DNA from: Sporomusaceae bacterium
Lineage (GTDB): Bacteria > Bacillota > Negativicutes > Acidaminococcales > JAJUGR01
Length of the DNA stretch: 64,000 nt
Assembly: GCA_029265905.1 (NCBI GenBank)
Contig: JAJUGR010000006.1
Coordinates: 60,949 to 124,948, forward strand
Reading direction: 5' to 3'
Of the stretch, positions 51,412-59,880 are shown piece by piece. Position numbers and translations under genes: made by a program. Numbering within the stretch: the stretch's first letter is position 1; each line of letters begins with the position of its first letter. A model generated the notes under the pieces. The model was given only the letters and a program-made list of their open reading frames with translations. It searched no databases and was not told the DNA's origin.

Positions 51412-52632
51412 TCATTCACGGTTTAAAATTTTTTCCACCAACGGGGCCCGCAGCTGCGCCGCTGTTTGCAGCCCTGAACCCAACAGGGGGCGCACGTAGA
51501 GCTTAAATGCGTCGGTAACGTGGTTGCCGGCCGCATTGATGAATTCGTCCGGCATCAGCTTCGTTTTCGCCGCCACTTCCGCCAGCGGAACAAGCTGATA
51601 ATCCACTGAATATGAGCCGTTGCGACGAATGGTCAGCGAGCCGCTTACGTCGTTTAAGAGGGCTATTTGCACGGCCCGCTCGCCCGCCTCGCGCGCTTCG
51701 TGCTGATCCACGTCAGACGCGCAGCCGAAAAATGAACGCTGCAAGTAGCCGAACGTGTCGCAACGCACTCGCCCGATGCCAAGCTTGTCCTTGACCTCAG
51801 CGGACAGCAGGTCGCCAAGCGCACCCGTACCGGACAGCGTCATGTTGCCGTGGGCATCGTACTCCACTTTCTTTTGCAAGGCGGCCACAATGGGTGTGCC
51901 TGACTTGTCGCGAATCCCTTCGGAAACCGCCACAACGCAGCGGCCGAACCGCTCGTAAACCGATTTCACATCGGCCAAGAAACGTTCAAGGCTGAATTCC
52001 CGCTCCGGCAAATAAATGAGATGCGGGCCGTCGTCAGGGTATTTTTGCGCCATGGAGGAAGCGGCGGTAAGAAAGCCCGCATCGCGCCCCATGACAATCC
52101 CGAGGTAGACGCCCGGCAGGGATTTTGTATCCTGGTTGATACCCATGAAGGCATGGGCGACAAACCGCGCCGCCGAGCCATATCCCGGCGTGTGGTCGTT
52201 TAGCACCAAATCATTGTCAATCGTCTTGGGAACATGGATCGCCCGCAAGTCATAGTTGGCTTCCTGCGCCGCCGCGCTGACAATTTGCACGGTAGCGGCC
52301 GAGTCATTGCCGCCGATATAAAAGAACCAGCGGATATCATGCGCCTGCAGCACTTCAAAAATGCGCCGGCAAAACGCCTGATCCGGTTTTACGCGGGTTG
52401 ACTTCAGCGCCGAGCCTGGCGTAAGGGCCACCTGCTCGAGGTTGTAGCTTGTTTCCTGCGTCAGGTCCAGAAAATTTTCTTTTACAATCCCCTCGACGCC
52501 GTTAACCGCGCCGTAGATTTTCGTCACCTGCGGAAATTTTCTAGCCTCCAGCACAATGCCGGCCAGCGTCTGGTTGATGACGGCCGTCGGACCGCCCCCT
52601 TGGGCGACCAGGATTTTGCCTGTTATCAGCAT
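51412..52632 (-). CDS. 6-phosphofructokinase, probably PPi-dependent
   Basis: A 406-residue PfkA-superfamily enzyme phosphorylating fructose 6-phosphate in glycolysis. Visible motifs are VAQGGGPTAVINQTLAG near the N-terminus, FYIGGNDSAATV (the GGDGS position), VPKTIDNDL and VMGRDAGF. The D in GGND and the K in PKTIDND are features of pyrophosphate-using enzymes, where ATP enzymes have G and G. I therefore favour PPi, but ATP cannot be excluded. Start ATG at 52632 follows AGGAGGGG. No convincing promoter was found in the ~265-base gap upstream, which holds only the terminator of the aminotransferase locus. Confidence 0.88.
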   Translation of the reverse strand: MLITGKILVAQGGGPTAVINQTLAGIVLEARKFPQVTKIYGAVNGVEGIVKENFLDLTQETSYNLEQVALTPGSALKSTRVKPDQAFCRRIFEVLQAHDIRWFFYIGGNDSAATVQIVSAAAQEANYDLRAIHVPKTIDNDLVLNDHTPGYGSAARFVAHAFMGINQDTKSLPGVYLGIVMGRDAGFLTAASSMAQKYPDDGPHLIYLPEREFSLERFLADVKSVYERFGRCVVAVSEGIRDKSGTPIVAALQKKVEYDAHGNMTLSGTGALGDLLSAEVKDKLGIGRVRCDTFGYLQRSFFGCASDVDQHEAREAGERAVQIALLNDVSGSLTIRRNGSYSVDYQLVPLAEVAAKTKLMPDEFINAAGNHVTDAFKLYVRPLLGSGLQTAAQLRAPLVEKILNRE

Positions 52633-52826
52633 AGCATCCCCTCCTGACTATCTCATTCCCCAGCAGCCCAAAACCGCTTTTCCCGTTTTTCGCCGCCCGA
52701 GCGCTTTTTTCCTTCTTTGCCCAACAAAAATTACAGCTTCAAGCAATAGCCGCGCCCCGATTATAAATACTGTTTGCCTTCGGCGCCACAAGAGAAACAA
52801 TTCACCCGCAATAACATGCACTCAAG

Positions 52827-52864
52827 AAAAAGGGACCGGATCCGCACGACACGGAATCCGGCCC
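52827..52864 (-). terminator. Terminator after the chimeric aminotransferase gene
   Basis: On the minus strand a GC-rich imperfect stem (about 52864-52852 with 52843-52832, with wobble pairs) is followed by five T (52827-52831). It lies about 35 bases after the stop of the aminotransferase/BKACE chimera. Confidence 0.7.
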
Positions 52865-52898
52865 CTCTCTCCACCGAAATGTCTATTGCAGCGTCTTC

Positions 52899-54314
52899 TC
52901 ACGCGCAGCCCCAAATCCGCCCGACGTCGCCCGGTTCGGCAATTTCACGCCCGACGGCCCTGGCAATCCCAACTATCCGGTCGACCAGTGCGACATTGGT
53001 GGCCAATACCCCTTTGGAGTAATATATGTTGTCCTCAATCCCGACCCTGACATGCCCGCCTAAGGCAATGGCGATCGTCGACAAATTGACGTGCTGCGGA
53101 CCAATGACGGAAACACTCCACTGTGCGTCAGCCGGCAGCAGATCCAGCAGGAAAAAGAGATTTTTGGCGTTGGCAGGCAAGGAGCCCTTTACGCCCAGCA
53201 CGAGATTAAACAGCAGCGGCCCTTGAAGCAAGCCGGCCTTTTGCAATTCAAGCGCATTATAAAGATTGCCAGGATAAACAATCACGCCGTGCTTGATCAG
53301 CACCTGCGTAATTTTTTCGGCCATCCCTTTGCCAACCGGATAAGGCTCCTTCGTGGCCTTGTCTTTCACGATTTCAACGCCAAGCAAAAGCCCTTTGCCC
53401 CTGACATCCCCCACAAAAGGAAACGGCAGCAGTTTCTCCTGCAGTTGCGCCAGCAGATGCGCCCCTACCGTGCGGGCATTTTCTACAACCTTGTCTTTTT
53501 GCAGCACGTCGATTACAGACAAAGCTACCGCTGCCGAGAGCGGGTTGCCGCCGTAGGTATGGCCATGCACAAACACACCGGAGCCGTTTTTGAACACCTC
53601 GTAGATTTCTTCTTTGGCGATGACGGCCCCGAGCGGCGAGTATCCGGCGCTCATTCCCTTGGCGGCGCAAATCAGATCGAGCACCACGCCAAACGCCTCG
53701 ATCGCAAACATCGAACCCGTGCGGCCAAACCCTGCCATGACCTCGTCGTCAATCAAGAGGATATCGTAATGATCGCAAATTTGCCGCACGATCTTGTAGT
53801 AGTCCGGATGCGGAACAATGGCGCCGCAAGCGGCCCCGCCGACCGGTTCGCCGATAAAGGCGGCGACATATTCAGGACCTTCCATCTTCAGGCAGCGTTC
53901 TAAGTCCAAGGCGCAGTCAACCTCGCAGCAATCCGGCTTTTTCCCGAATGGGCAACGGTAGCAGTAGGCAGGCGCAATATGGGGGAAATTCAGCAGCAGC
54001 GGGGTATATTTTTTGCGGCGCTTGTCGCCGGTCATTGACAGCGAGCCAAGCGTGTTGCCGTGAAAGCTATTCCAGCGGGAAATGATGCGGTACTTTGAGC
54101 TTTGCCCATCCCGCTCGACATAATATTGCCGGGCCATTTTCAGCGCTGATTCCGTGGCTTCCGAACCGCCGGAAATCAGGTACAGCTTGTTCAACGAGCC
54201 GGGCGCCAAGCCGGCCACAACGTCGGCCAAATCCTGCAGCGGTTTTGAGGTCCAACGCGACAGGTGGCTGAAGGCAACCTTGCCGGCCTGCCTGACCATG
54301 GCGTCGATAACCAC
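52899..54314 (-). pseudogene. Chimera: class III aminotransferase fused to the C-terminus of a beta-keto acid cleavage enzyme
   Basis: Residues 1-~348 are a class III (PLP) aminotransferase: ISGGSEATESALKMAR, SRWNSFHGNTLGSLSMTG, LLIDDEVMAGFGRTG and the PLP Lys K219 in ICAAKGMSAGYSPLGA. At about residue 350 (near 53,267) the sequence changes without a frame break to the last ~120 residues of a BKACE/DUF849 enzyme such as 3-keto-5-aminohexanoate cleavage enzyme (GGHVRVGIEDNIYYSKGVLATN). The aminotransferase lacks its C-terminal domain and the BKACE lacks more than half. Aminotransferase-like sequence also continues upstream to ~54,395 (LYDTNGNQYIDAASG) without its N-terminus or a start. An internal in-frame deletion is the simplest reading; activity is unlikely. 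Confidence 0.8.
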
Positions 54315-54382
54315 CGGATGCGCGTGGCCTAAATTCGAGACAGCAGCTCCGGAAGCGGCATCAATATACTGATTGCCGTTAG

Positions 54383-55036
54383 TGTCGTAGAGCCAAGGAA
54401 GAATTCTCGCCCAATACCTTTCAGGGCATCTTGACGATCGGCGCCGCCGAAACGGTATGTGTTCATCGCTTGCCCAAAATACTCACCGAGTACCAAAAAC
54501 GCTACCCGCAAGTTGAAATCCGCGTCCACACGGGCAGTTGCGACGCTTTCCTCGAGCTGCTCAACGACAACCGGTTTGACCTCGCCCTTATGCTGACTGA
54601 CAAAGTGAGCGATCCCGACATGGTCGTCCGCACGCTGTGCGACGAAAATCTGGTTCTCATTGCCAGCCCGCTTCATCCGCTGGCGCAAAAGAAAAAGATC
54701 AGACCCGGCGATCTTGCCGCCGAATGTCTGATCACAACGCTGCCTGGATGCGGTTATCGGCCGCTGATTCGTGCCATGCTTAAGGAGCACGATGCAGCGC
54801 CAAAATCATTTATGGAACTCTCCAGCGTCGGCGCGATAAAAGAATGCACCAGTTGCGGCTTGGGCATCGCATTTTTGCCGTGCGTGTCCGTGCAGAATGA
54901 ATTGGCCGCCGGCAAGCTTGTCGCGCTTGACTGGGCCGGCCCGACCATTGATGTGAAAACCTTGCTTGTTTATCACCGCGAAAAATGGCTGACGGCGGCA
55001 ATGCGCGCTTTTTTAGCGCTTCACCCAACAGATTAA
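54383..55036 (+). pseudogene. LysR-type regulator, substrate-binding domain only
   Basis: The frame encodes a complete LysR effector-binding domain, beginning FQGILTIGAAETVCVHRLPKIL and including FDLALMLTDK, LIASPLHPLAQ and GLGIAFLPCV. The N-terminal helix-turn-helix (~85 residues) is missing: a stop codon at 54380-54382 precedes the fragment, and the opposite strand there is aminotransferase. The gene diverged from the aminotransferase/BKACE operon and probably regulated it. The 5' ends of both genes are lost at the same point (~54,385-54,395), suggesting one deletion. A TTG at 54431 could start a short product, with no clear ribosome site. It converges on cadA with four bases of overlap. 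Confidence 0.8.
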
Positions 55037-57165
55037 GCCGTGTTCGTCGTCCCGGTTTCATCGTCCTTCGCCTTCACGCGCAAAAGGCGGAGGCTGTTCA
55101 GCGTTACAAGAATTGTTGCGCCTGTATCGGCAAGAATCGCCAGCCACAGCGTCAGCCAACCGGGGAATACGGCTAAAATGGCAGCTGCTTTAATCAGCAA
55201 CGAAAACGCGATGTTTTGACGGATGATGCCAAGGGCTGCGCGGCTCAACCGAACGGCAAATGGCAGCTTGCTCAAATCGTCCGCCATCAGCGCAATATCC
55301 GCAGTTTCAAGGGCGGTATCGGTGCCCGCGCCGCCCATGGCAATCCCTACGGTCGACAGGGCCAGCGCCGGCGCGTCATTGATGCCGTCGCCAACCATGG
55401 CCACTTTTCCGTACTTGTCCAACAGCGCCTGCACTGCCACCATCTTGTCTTGCGGCAGCAGTTCAAACCGGTACTCCTCAACGCCGGCTTGCGCGGCGAT
55501 TGCTTTTGCCGTGGCCTCGTTGTCGCCGGTCAGCATAATCGTGTGCTTGATGCCCGCCCGCCGAAGCGCGGCAACGGCAGACCGGCTATTGGCCCGCACT
55601 TCATCGGCGACGGCGATAAGCCCTAAAACAGCCTCGGCCGTTCCAATCAGCATAACTGTCTTTCCCTGTCCTTGCAGTCCCTCGACTGCTTTGGCCGCGT
55701 CCCCCAAGCCGACGCCAAGCTCGCTGAATAGCTGGGGATTGCCAATGTAGACTGTTTGCGCGCCTAGCACCCCCTGCACGCCCCGTCCGGCGATCGCCGT
55801 CACGAGCTTCGCCGGCCGCGCTTGATAGCCCTGCCGTTGCGCCGCCTCAACAATCGCCGCCGCCAACGGGTGGCCGGAGCGAATTTCCAAGTCGGCCGCC
55901 ATTGCCAGCAGTGTTTCCTGCGCCAGCAAGCCGAAGCTGACCACGTCGGTGACAACCGGTTGGCCCTTCGTCAGCGTGCCGGTCTTGTCAAAGGCGACCG
56001 CATTCAAGGAGCCGACGGCTTCCAAATGCAGGCCGCCTTTAATCAGCACGCCGTTTTTTGCTGCATTGCAGATTGCGCTGACAAGCGCCACCGGCGTTGA
56101 AACAACCAAGGCACAAGGGCAGGAAACCAAGAGCAGCGTGAGTCCGCGGTAAAGCCACGGTTTCCACTCATAACCGAATACCAGCGGCGGAATAAAAACA
56201 AGACCAACCGCCAACGCCAACACGGCGGGCGTGTACACGGCGGCAAACCGCTCCACGAAAGCCTGCGACGGGGCGCGGCGGCCATGCGCCTCCTCCACCA
56301 TATGGATGACCTTCGCTATGGTCGTATCCTGAACCAGTTTTGTTACCCGCACTTCCAGCGCGCCGTAGGTGTTGAGCGTTCCGGCAAACACAGCGTCGCC
56401 CGGCCGCTTTTCCGCCGGCATCGATTCACCGTTAATCGCCGCCTGGTTGACGGCGCTTTCGCCCCGGATAATTTGTCCGTCCATGGCAATTTTCGCGCCC
56501 GGGGCGATAATCATGACGTCACCGATGACGATTTCTTCAACCGGCACAGTTTCTTCCCGCCCAGCGCGGCGCACAAGCGCGTTTTTGGGGGCGATATCCA
56601 TCAACTCGCGAATGGAACGGCGCGCTTTCTCCATCGTCCAGGCTTCCAGCAGCTCAGACACGGAGTATAAGAAGGCAATCATCGCCCCTTCCTCGTACTG
56701 ACCGATCCCTACCGCGCCAATCAGTGCGACACTCATCAGCACGCTCATGTTAAAGTTCATCCGCGGCAAAGCGCGGGCGGCTTTGTGCAAATTGCCCCAA
56801 CCGCCCGCCGCCATAGCGGCCAAATAAAGCGGCAGGAAAGCGGCGGGCGGGCCGCCGGCGTATTCCACGCCATAAGCAGCCGCAAGGCTGACGCCGGACA
56901 AAACCGCGCGGTGCAGCGGCCAAGCCCCGCTTTTCGGCGGTTGAAACTGGACAGCCGGCTGCGACAGCGGGTTGATTGCATAGTTTTCTTCTCGCCCAAG
57001 CCGCCTTATCGCAGGAAGGTCAACGGCGCCTTCCACCGTCAGCCTGCCCGTCATCGTATTCAAGCTTGCGCTGTGTACGCCCGGCAGCCCCCTTACCGCC
57101 GCTTCGAATTTCTGCGCGCAATCAAGGCACGTAATCCCATCTACCTGCAAGACCGTTTTTTCCAT
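55033..57165 (-). CDS. cadA: Heavy-metal P1B-type ATPase (Zn/Cd/Pb exporter)
   Basis: A 710-residue membrane ATPase exporting divalent metal. It has an N-terminal metal-binding domain with CxxC (GITCLDCAQK, C13 and C16), about eight membrane helices and the CPC metal-site motif (residues 349-351, VSCPCALVVSTP). The phosphorylation site is DKTGTLT (D393); TGDNEATAKAIA and the hinge GDGINDAPAL follow. The CPC plus the adjacent CadC-type repressor favour Zn/Cd/Pb over Cu. ATG at 57165 follows GAGG. It is 26 bases after cadC in one operon. Confidence 0.94.
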   Translation of the reverse strand: MEKTVLQVDGITCLDCAQKFEAAVRGLPGVHSASLNTMTGRLTVEGAVDLPAIRRLGREENYAINPLSQPAVQFQPPKSGAWPLHRAVLSGVSLAAAYGVEYAGGPPAAFLPLYLAAMAAGGWGNLHKAARALPRMNFNMSVLMSVALIGAVGIGQYEEGAMIAFLYSVSELLEAWTMEKARRSIRELMDIAPKNALVRRAGREETVPVEEIVIGDVMIIAPGAKIAMDGQIIRGESAVNQAAINGESMPAEKRPGDAVFAGTLNTYGALEVRVTKLVQDTTIAKVIHMVEEAHGRRAPSQAFVERFAAVYTPAVLALAVGLVFIPPLVFGYEWKPWLYRGLTLLLVSCPCALVVSTPVALVSAICNAAKNGVLIKGGLHLEAVGSLNAVAFDKTGTLTKGQPVVTDVVSFGLLAQETLLAMAADLEIRSGHPLAAAIVEAAQRQGYQARPAKLVTAIAGRGVQGVLGAQTVYIGNPQLFSELGVGLGDAAKAVEGLQGQGKTVMLIGTAEAVLGLIAVADEVRANSRSAVAALRRAGIKHTIMLTGDNEATAKAIAAQAGVEEYRFELLPQDKMVAVQALLDKYGKVAMVGDGINDAPALALSTVGIAMGGAGTDTALETADIALMADDLSKLPFAVRLSRAALGIIRQNIAFSLLIKAAAILAVFPGWLTLWLAILADTGATILVTLNSLRLLRVKAKDDETGTTNTA

Positions 57166-57191
57166 GGCTGTTTTTACCTCGCTTTCACCAG

Positions 57192-57554
57192 TCAGCTGTG
57201 CCGGATGTGGGCAAGGCCTTGCTGGAATAAGGCTATCACATGGTCATCGTTCAAGGAGTACCAGGCATTTTTCCCTTCGCGGCGGTATTTTACCAGCCGC
57301 GCATTGCGCAACAGTCTAAGCTGGTGCGAAACCGCCGATTGGCCCATTTCGACGACGGCAGCGAGATCACATACGCATAACTCTTGGGCTGAAAGGACCT
57401 GCAATATTTTTACCCGCGTCGGGTCGCCAAGCATCTTAAAAAGCTCCGCCAGTTCCTGCGCCTCCTGATCGGGCAGAACCATCTCCTTGGCTAGACAAAT
57501 CGCCTGCGGATGTTCGCACTGCTCTTGACAAGAATCACACTCCGGTTGCTTCAT
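57192..57554 (-). CDS. cadC: ArsR/SmtB-family metal-sensing repressor, CadC-like
   Basis: A 120-residue winged-helix repressor that releases DNA when it binds metal. The helix-turn-helix is CVCDLAAVVEMGQSAVSHQLRLLR. The alpha3 metal site ELCVCDLA is present, and the N-terminus is Cys-rich (CDSCQEQCEHPQAIC) like CadC of Cd/Pb/Zn sensors. ATG at 57554 has GGAG eight bases upstream. It is first in the cadC-cadA operon, with an inverted-repeat operator over its promoter, so autoregulation is likely. Confidence 0.93.
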   Translation of the reverse strand: MKQPECDSCQEQCEHPQAICLAKEMVLPDQEAQELAELFKMLGDPTRVKILQVLSAQELCVCDLAAVVEMGQSAVSHQLRLLRNARLVKYRREGKNAWYSLNDDHVIALFQQGLAHIRHS

Positions 57555-57566
57555 CCTTACCACTCC

Positions 57567-57592
57567 TATATGTGAATACATGTTCATATATA
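57567..57592 (-). promoter_or_regulatory. Operator of cadC-cadA
   Basis: An imperfect inverted repeat (arms 57567-57576 and 57583-57592, nine of ten bases matching, six-base spacer) has the TGAA-N6-TTCA core usual for ArsR/SmtB sites. It touches the -10 element and covers the likely start point, so a bound repressor would block transcription. Confidence 0.8.
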
Positions 57593-57620
57593 GATTATTT
57601 TATTTTCGGCCTGCCGTCAA
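57592..57620 (-). promoter_or_regulatory. Promoter of cadC-cadA
   Basis: On the minus strand TTGACG (57615-57620) and TAATCT (57592-57597) are separated by 17 bases. Confidence 0.78.
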
Positions 57621-57644
57621 GCCCTTGACCGCTCATTGGCACGC

Positions 57645-59159
57645 TCACTCCGTCCAATCAGTCCGCATCTGCACCGCTTCCGCCAAATGCTCCGCTTGAA
57701 TTGTGTCTGACCCGGCCAAGTCGGCGATCGTCCTGGCCACCTTCAAGATGCGGTCGTGGCTGCGCGCGCTCAAGTGCAGGTGCTCAAAAGCCTGTTTGAG
57801 CATGCGTTCGCCCTCCGCGTCCAGCTGGCAGAAGCGGCGCATCTCTCGGCTTTTCATACGCGCATTTACCATCGCATTTTTAAAGCGGTAGGCTTGGCGT
57901 TCACGTGCTGCCAACACCCGGGCGCGAATCGCGGCCGAAGACTCGCCGGGCTGCTTGGCCCGCAATTCGTCAAACTGAATCCTGGCAACATGGATTTTTA
58001 AATCGAACCGGTCCAGGAGAGGCCCGGACAGACGGGCCCGGTAGCGCATGATGGCAGACTCGCCGCAAGTGCAGGGGTGCGCCGGATCGCCCAAAAAACC
58101 GCACGGACACGGGTTCATCGCCCCCACCAGCATAAATTTCGCCGGATAGCAGGTCGTCGCCTTCACCCGCGTAATCCGCACCTCGCCGTCTTCAAGCGGT
58201 TGCCGCAGCACCTCCAGTGTGGAGCGCGAAAACTCGGGCATCTCGTCCAGAAACAAGACGCCATGATGGCTGAGCGTTACTTCGCCGGGCTTCGGGTTTG
58301 AGCCGCCGCCAATCAGCCCGCCCGAAGAAATCGTATGGTGCGGGGCGCGGAACGGGCGCACCTGAATCAGCCCCATGCTGTTCGGCAGCAAGCCGGCAAC
58401 GCTGTAGATTGTCGTCACGTCGAGCGCTTCCTCCGGCGACAGGGGCGGCAGGACGGAAGGGATGCGCTTGGCCAACATTGTTTTGCCCGAGCCGGGACTG
58501 CCGACCATCAGGATGTTGTGCCCCCCGGCCGCAGCCACCTCGATCGCCCGGCGCGTCAGCAATTGTCCGGCCACATCGCCAAAATCGTCATCGCAGCCGG
58601 TGTCCGGCGCAGCGTGCGGCGCAAGCGCCTCCGCCTCTTCCTCCACGCCGGTCAATAATTGCCGCACGGCCTGCCGCAAATCGCAGCAAGGAATGCAGGC
58701 AATGCCGGGCACCAGTTTCGCCTCCGGACTGTTCGCAACGGGCACAAAGGCGCGCGTGAATCCTTGCTGTGCGGCAGATGCCACCATCGGCAGAACACCG
58801 CTTACCGGCCTGATCAGCCCGTCCAGGGATAGTTCGCCGATGAATACGGCTTCACCGGCCGCCGCCGGCAAGGGCACCTCGCCGGTCACGGCTAAAATGC
58901 CGATTGCGACCGCCAAGTCGAGTCCGGCGCCGTCCTTGCGAACGTCGGCCGGCGCCAGGTTAATCGTCAGCCGTTCCCCCGGAAACCGAAACCCGGCATT
59001 ACGGATGGCGGCCCGGACCCGCTCACGCGATTCCCGCACGGCCGCGTCAGCCAAGCCGACCAAATCGAACGCCGGCAGGCCGCTCGACAAATCAATCTCG
59101 ACGCGCACCGGCACGCCATCTAGTCCGACCGTCGTTTCTCCCCATACCTGAGCAAACAT
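57645..59159 (-). CDS. comM: YifB/ComM family Mg-chelatase-like AAA+ ATPase
   Basis: ComM is an AAA+ helicase that extends heteroduplex during natural transformation in other bacteria. The 504-residue protein has an N-terminal Lon-protease-like fold (residues 1-165), Walker A (ILMVGSPGSGKTMLAKRIPS) and Walker B (GVLFLDEMPEFSRSTLEVLRQPLEDG). A Cys cluster (CPCGFLGDPAHPCTC) and the Mg-chelatase C-terminal domain follow. It starts 18 bases after yraN. In many clostridia the next gene is dprA, here 17 kb away. Confidence 0.95.
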   Translation of the reverse strand: MFAQVWGETTVGLDGVPVRVEIDLSSGLPAFDLVGLADAAVRESRERVRAAIRNAGFRFPGERLTINLAPADVRKDGAGLDLAVAIGILAVTGEVPLPAAAGEAVFIGELSLDGLIRPVSGVLPMVASAAQQGFTRAFVPVANSPEAKLVPGIACIPCCDLRQAVRQLLTGVEEEAEALAPHAAPDTGCDDDFGDVAGQLLTRRAIEVAAAGGHNILMVGSPGSGKTMLAKRIPSVLPPLSPEEALDVTTIYSVAGLLPNSMGLIQVRPFRAPHHTISSGGLIGGGSNPKPGEVTLSHHGVLFLDEMPEFSRSTLEVLRQPLEDGEVRITRVKATTCYPAKFMLVGAMNPCPCGFLGDPAHPCTCGESAIMRYRARLSGPLLDRFDLKIHVARIQFDELRAKQPGESSAAIRARVLAARERQAYRFKNAMVNARMKSREMRRFCQLDAEGERMLKQAFEHLHLSARSHDRILKVARTIADLAGSDTIQAEHLAEAVQMRTDWTE

Positions 59160-59177
59160 GCTATCGCCTCACTTTTA

Positions 59178-59531
59178 TCAATTTCGCCCGAACGCGCCTT
59201 CGATGTGGCGCAGTCTGGGCTCCGCACCCGGCAGCAGCGTTATTTCAATTACATCAAACCGGCATTTTTCACAGGGATGCGCCGCCAGATAAGCTAAAGC
59301 GGCAGCCAGCAAGTGCCGCTGCTTGCGCCAGGTGACCGCTTCCGCCCCGAAGCCGCAGCGCACAGAGCGGCGCGTTTTGACTTCAACAAAAACCAGCCAC
59401 TCCTTTTGCGCCGCTATGACGTCAATCTCGCCCCGGCGGGTGCGGTAATTTCGCGCAATCACCCGGTAGCCGTGCCGGCTCAAATAATCACAGGCCATAT
59501 CTTCCCCCATTGCTCCAGTTGCCGCGCTCAT
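59178..59531 (-). CDS. yraN: YraN/UPF0102 family protein, predicted nuclease fold
   Basis: A 117-residue member of UPF0102. It has the start TGAMGEDMACDYLSRHGYRVIARNYRTRRGEIDVIAA followed by WLVFVEVKTRR, giving the GEIDxI...EVKTR pattern of restriction-endonuclease-like folds. Function is not established. It lies between the flhB-C-like gene's terminator and comM, its usual neighbourhood. ATG at 59531 follows AGGAGG. Confidence 0.92.
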   Translation of the reverse strand: MSAATGAMGEDMACDYLSRHGYRVIARNYRTRRGEIDVIAAQKEWLVFVEVKTRRSVRCGFGAEAVTWRKQRHLLAAALAYLAAHPCEKCRFDVIEITLLPGAEPRLRHIEGAFGRN

Positions 59532-59545
59532 ATTTCCCTCCTATG

Positions 59546-59574
59546 AAAAAACATCCTGCCAGGCGGCAGGATGT
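59546..59574 (-). terminator. Intrinsic terminator after the FlhB-C-like gene
   Basis: A perfect 10-bp stem (59551-59560 with 59565-59574) closes on a four-base loop and is followed by six T on the minus strand. It ends the upstream rplS-side cluster before yraN. Confidence 0.88.
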
Positions 59575-59580
59575 CGTCGG

Positions 59581-59880
59581 TTAGCGTTTATTTTGTTTTC
59601 CCAGGGCGCTGTCCGCCCGATATACAAAGACTAACACTTCCGCCACGGCCTTGTACAAATCCGGCGGAATTTCACGGTCAATTTCCAAGGCCATCAGCAT
59701 ACTGGCCAGCGCTTTGTTCTGATAGACGGGAACCTGGTGGCGGACGGCTTGTTCAACGAGGTTGTCGGCGACAATCCCCCGTCCCTTGGCGATCACCTTC
59801 GGGGCAACCATCGTCTGTCGGTCGTACTGAACAGCCACCGCCGTTTTGCTGCCCTGGGCCGCCTTTTCCCCCTCCGTCAC
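59581..59880 (-). CDS. FlhB cytoplasmic-domain-like protein (YlqH type)
   Basis: A 99-residue soluble protein resembling the C-terminal cytoplasmic domain of FlhB (KVIAKGRGIVADNLVEQAVRHQVPVYQN and PPDLYKAVAEVLVFVYRAD). The autocleavage NPTH motif is absent, so it cannot switch like FlhB. It matches B. subtilis YlqH in sequence type and place. A role in export or in binding export substrates is possible but unproven. Start is GTG at 59880, overlapping the upstream stop (GTGA), so it is coupled to the FliK-like gene. Confidence 0.88.
   Translation of the reverse strand: MTEGEKAAQGSKTAVAVQYDRQTMVAPKVIAKGRGIVADNLVEQAVRHQVPVYQNKALASMLMALEIDREIPPDLYKAVAEVLVFVYRADSALGKQNKR

Noticed and set aside
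54329..54790. 153-residue minus-strand frame upstream of the aminotransferase
   Set aside because: It is antisense to the LysR substrate-binding domain and only its last residues cross into aminotransferase DNA in a different frame.
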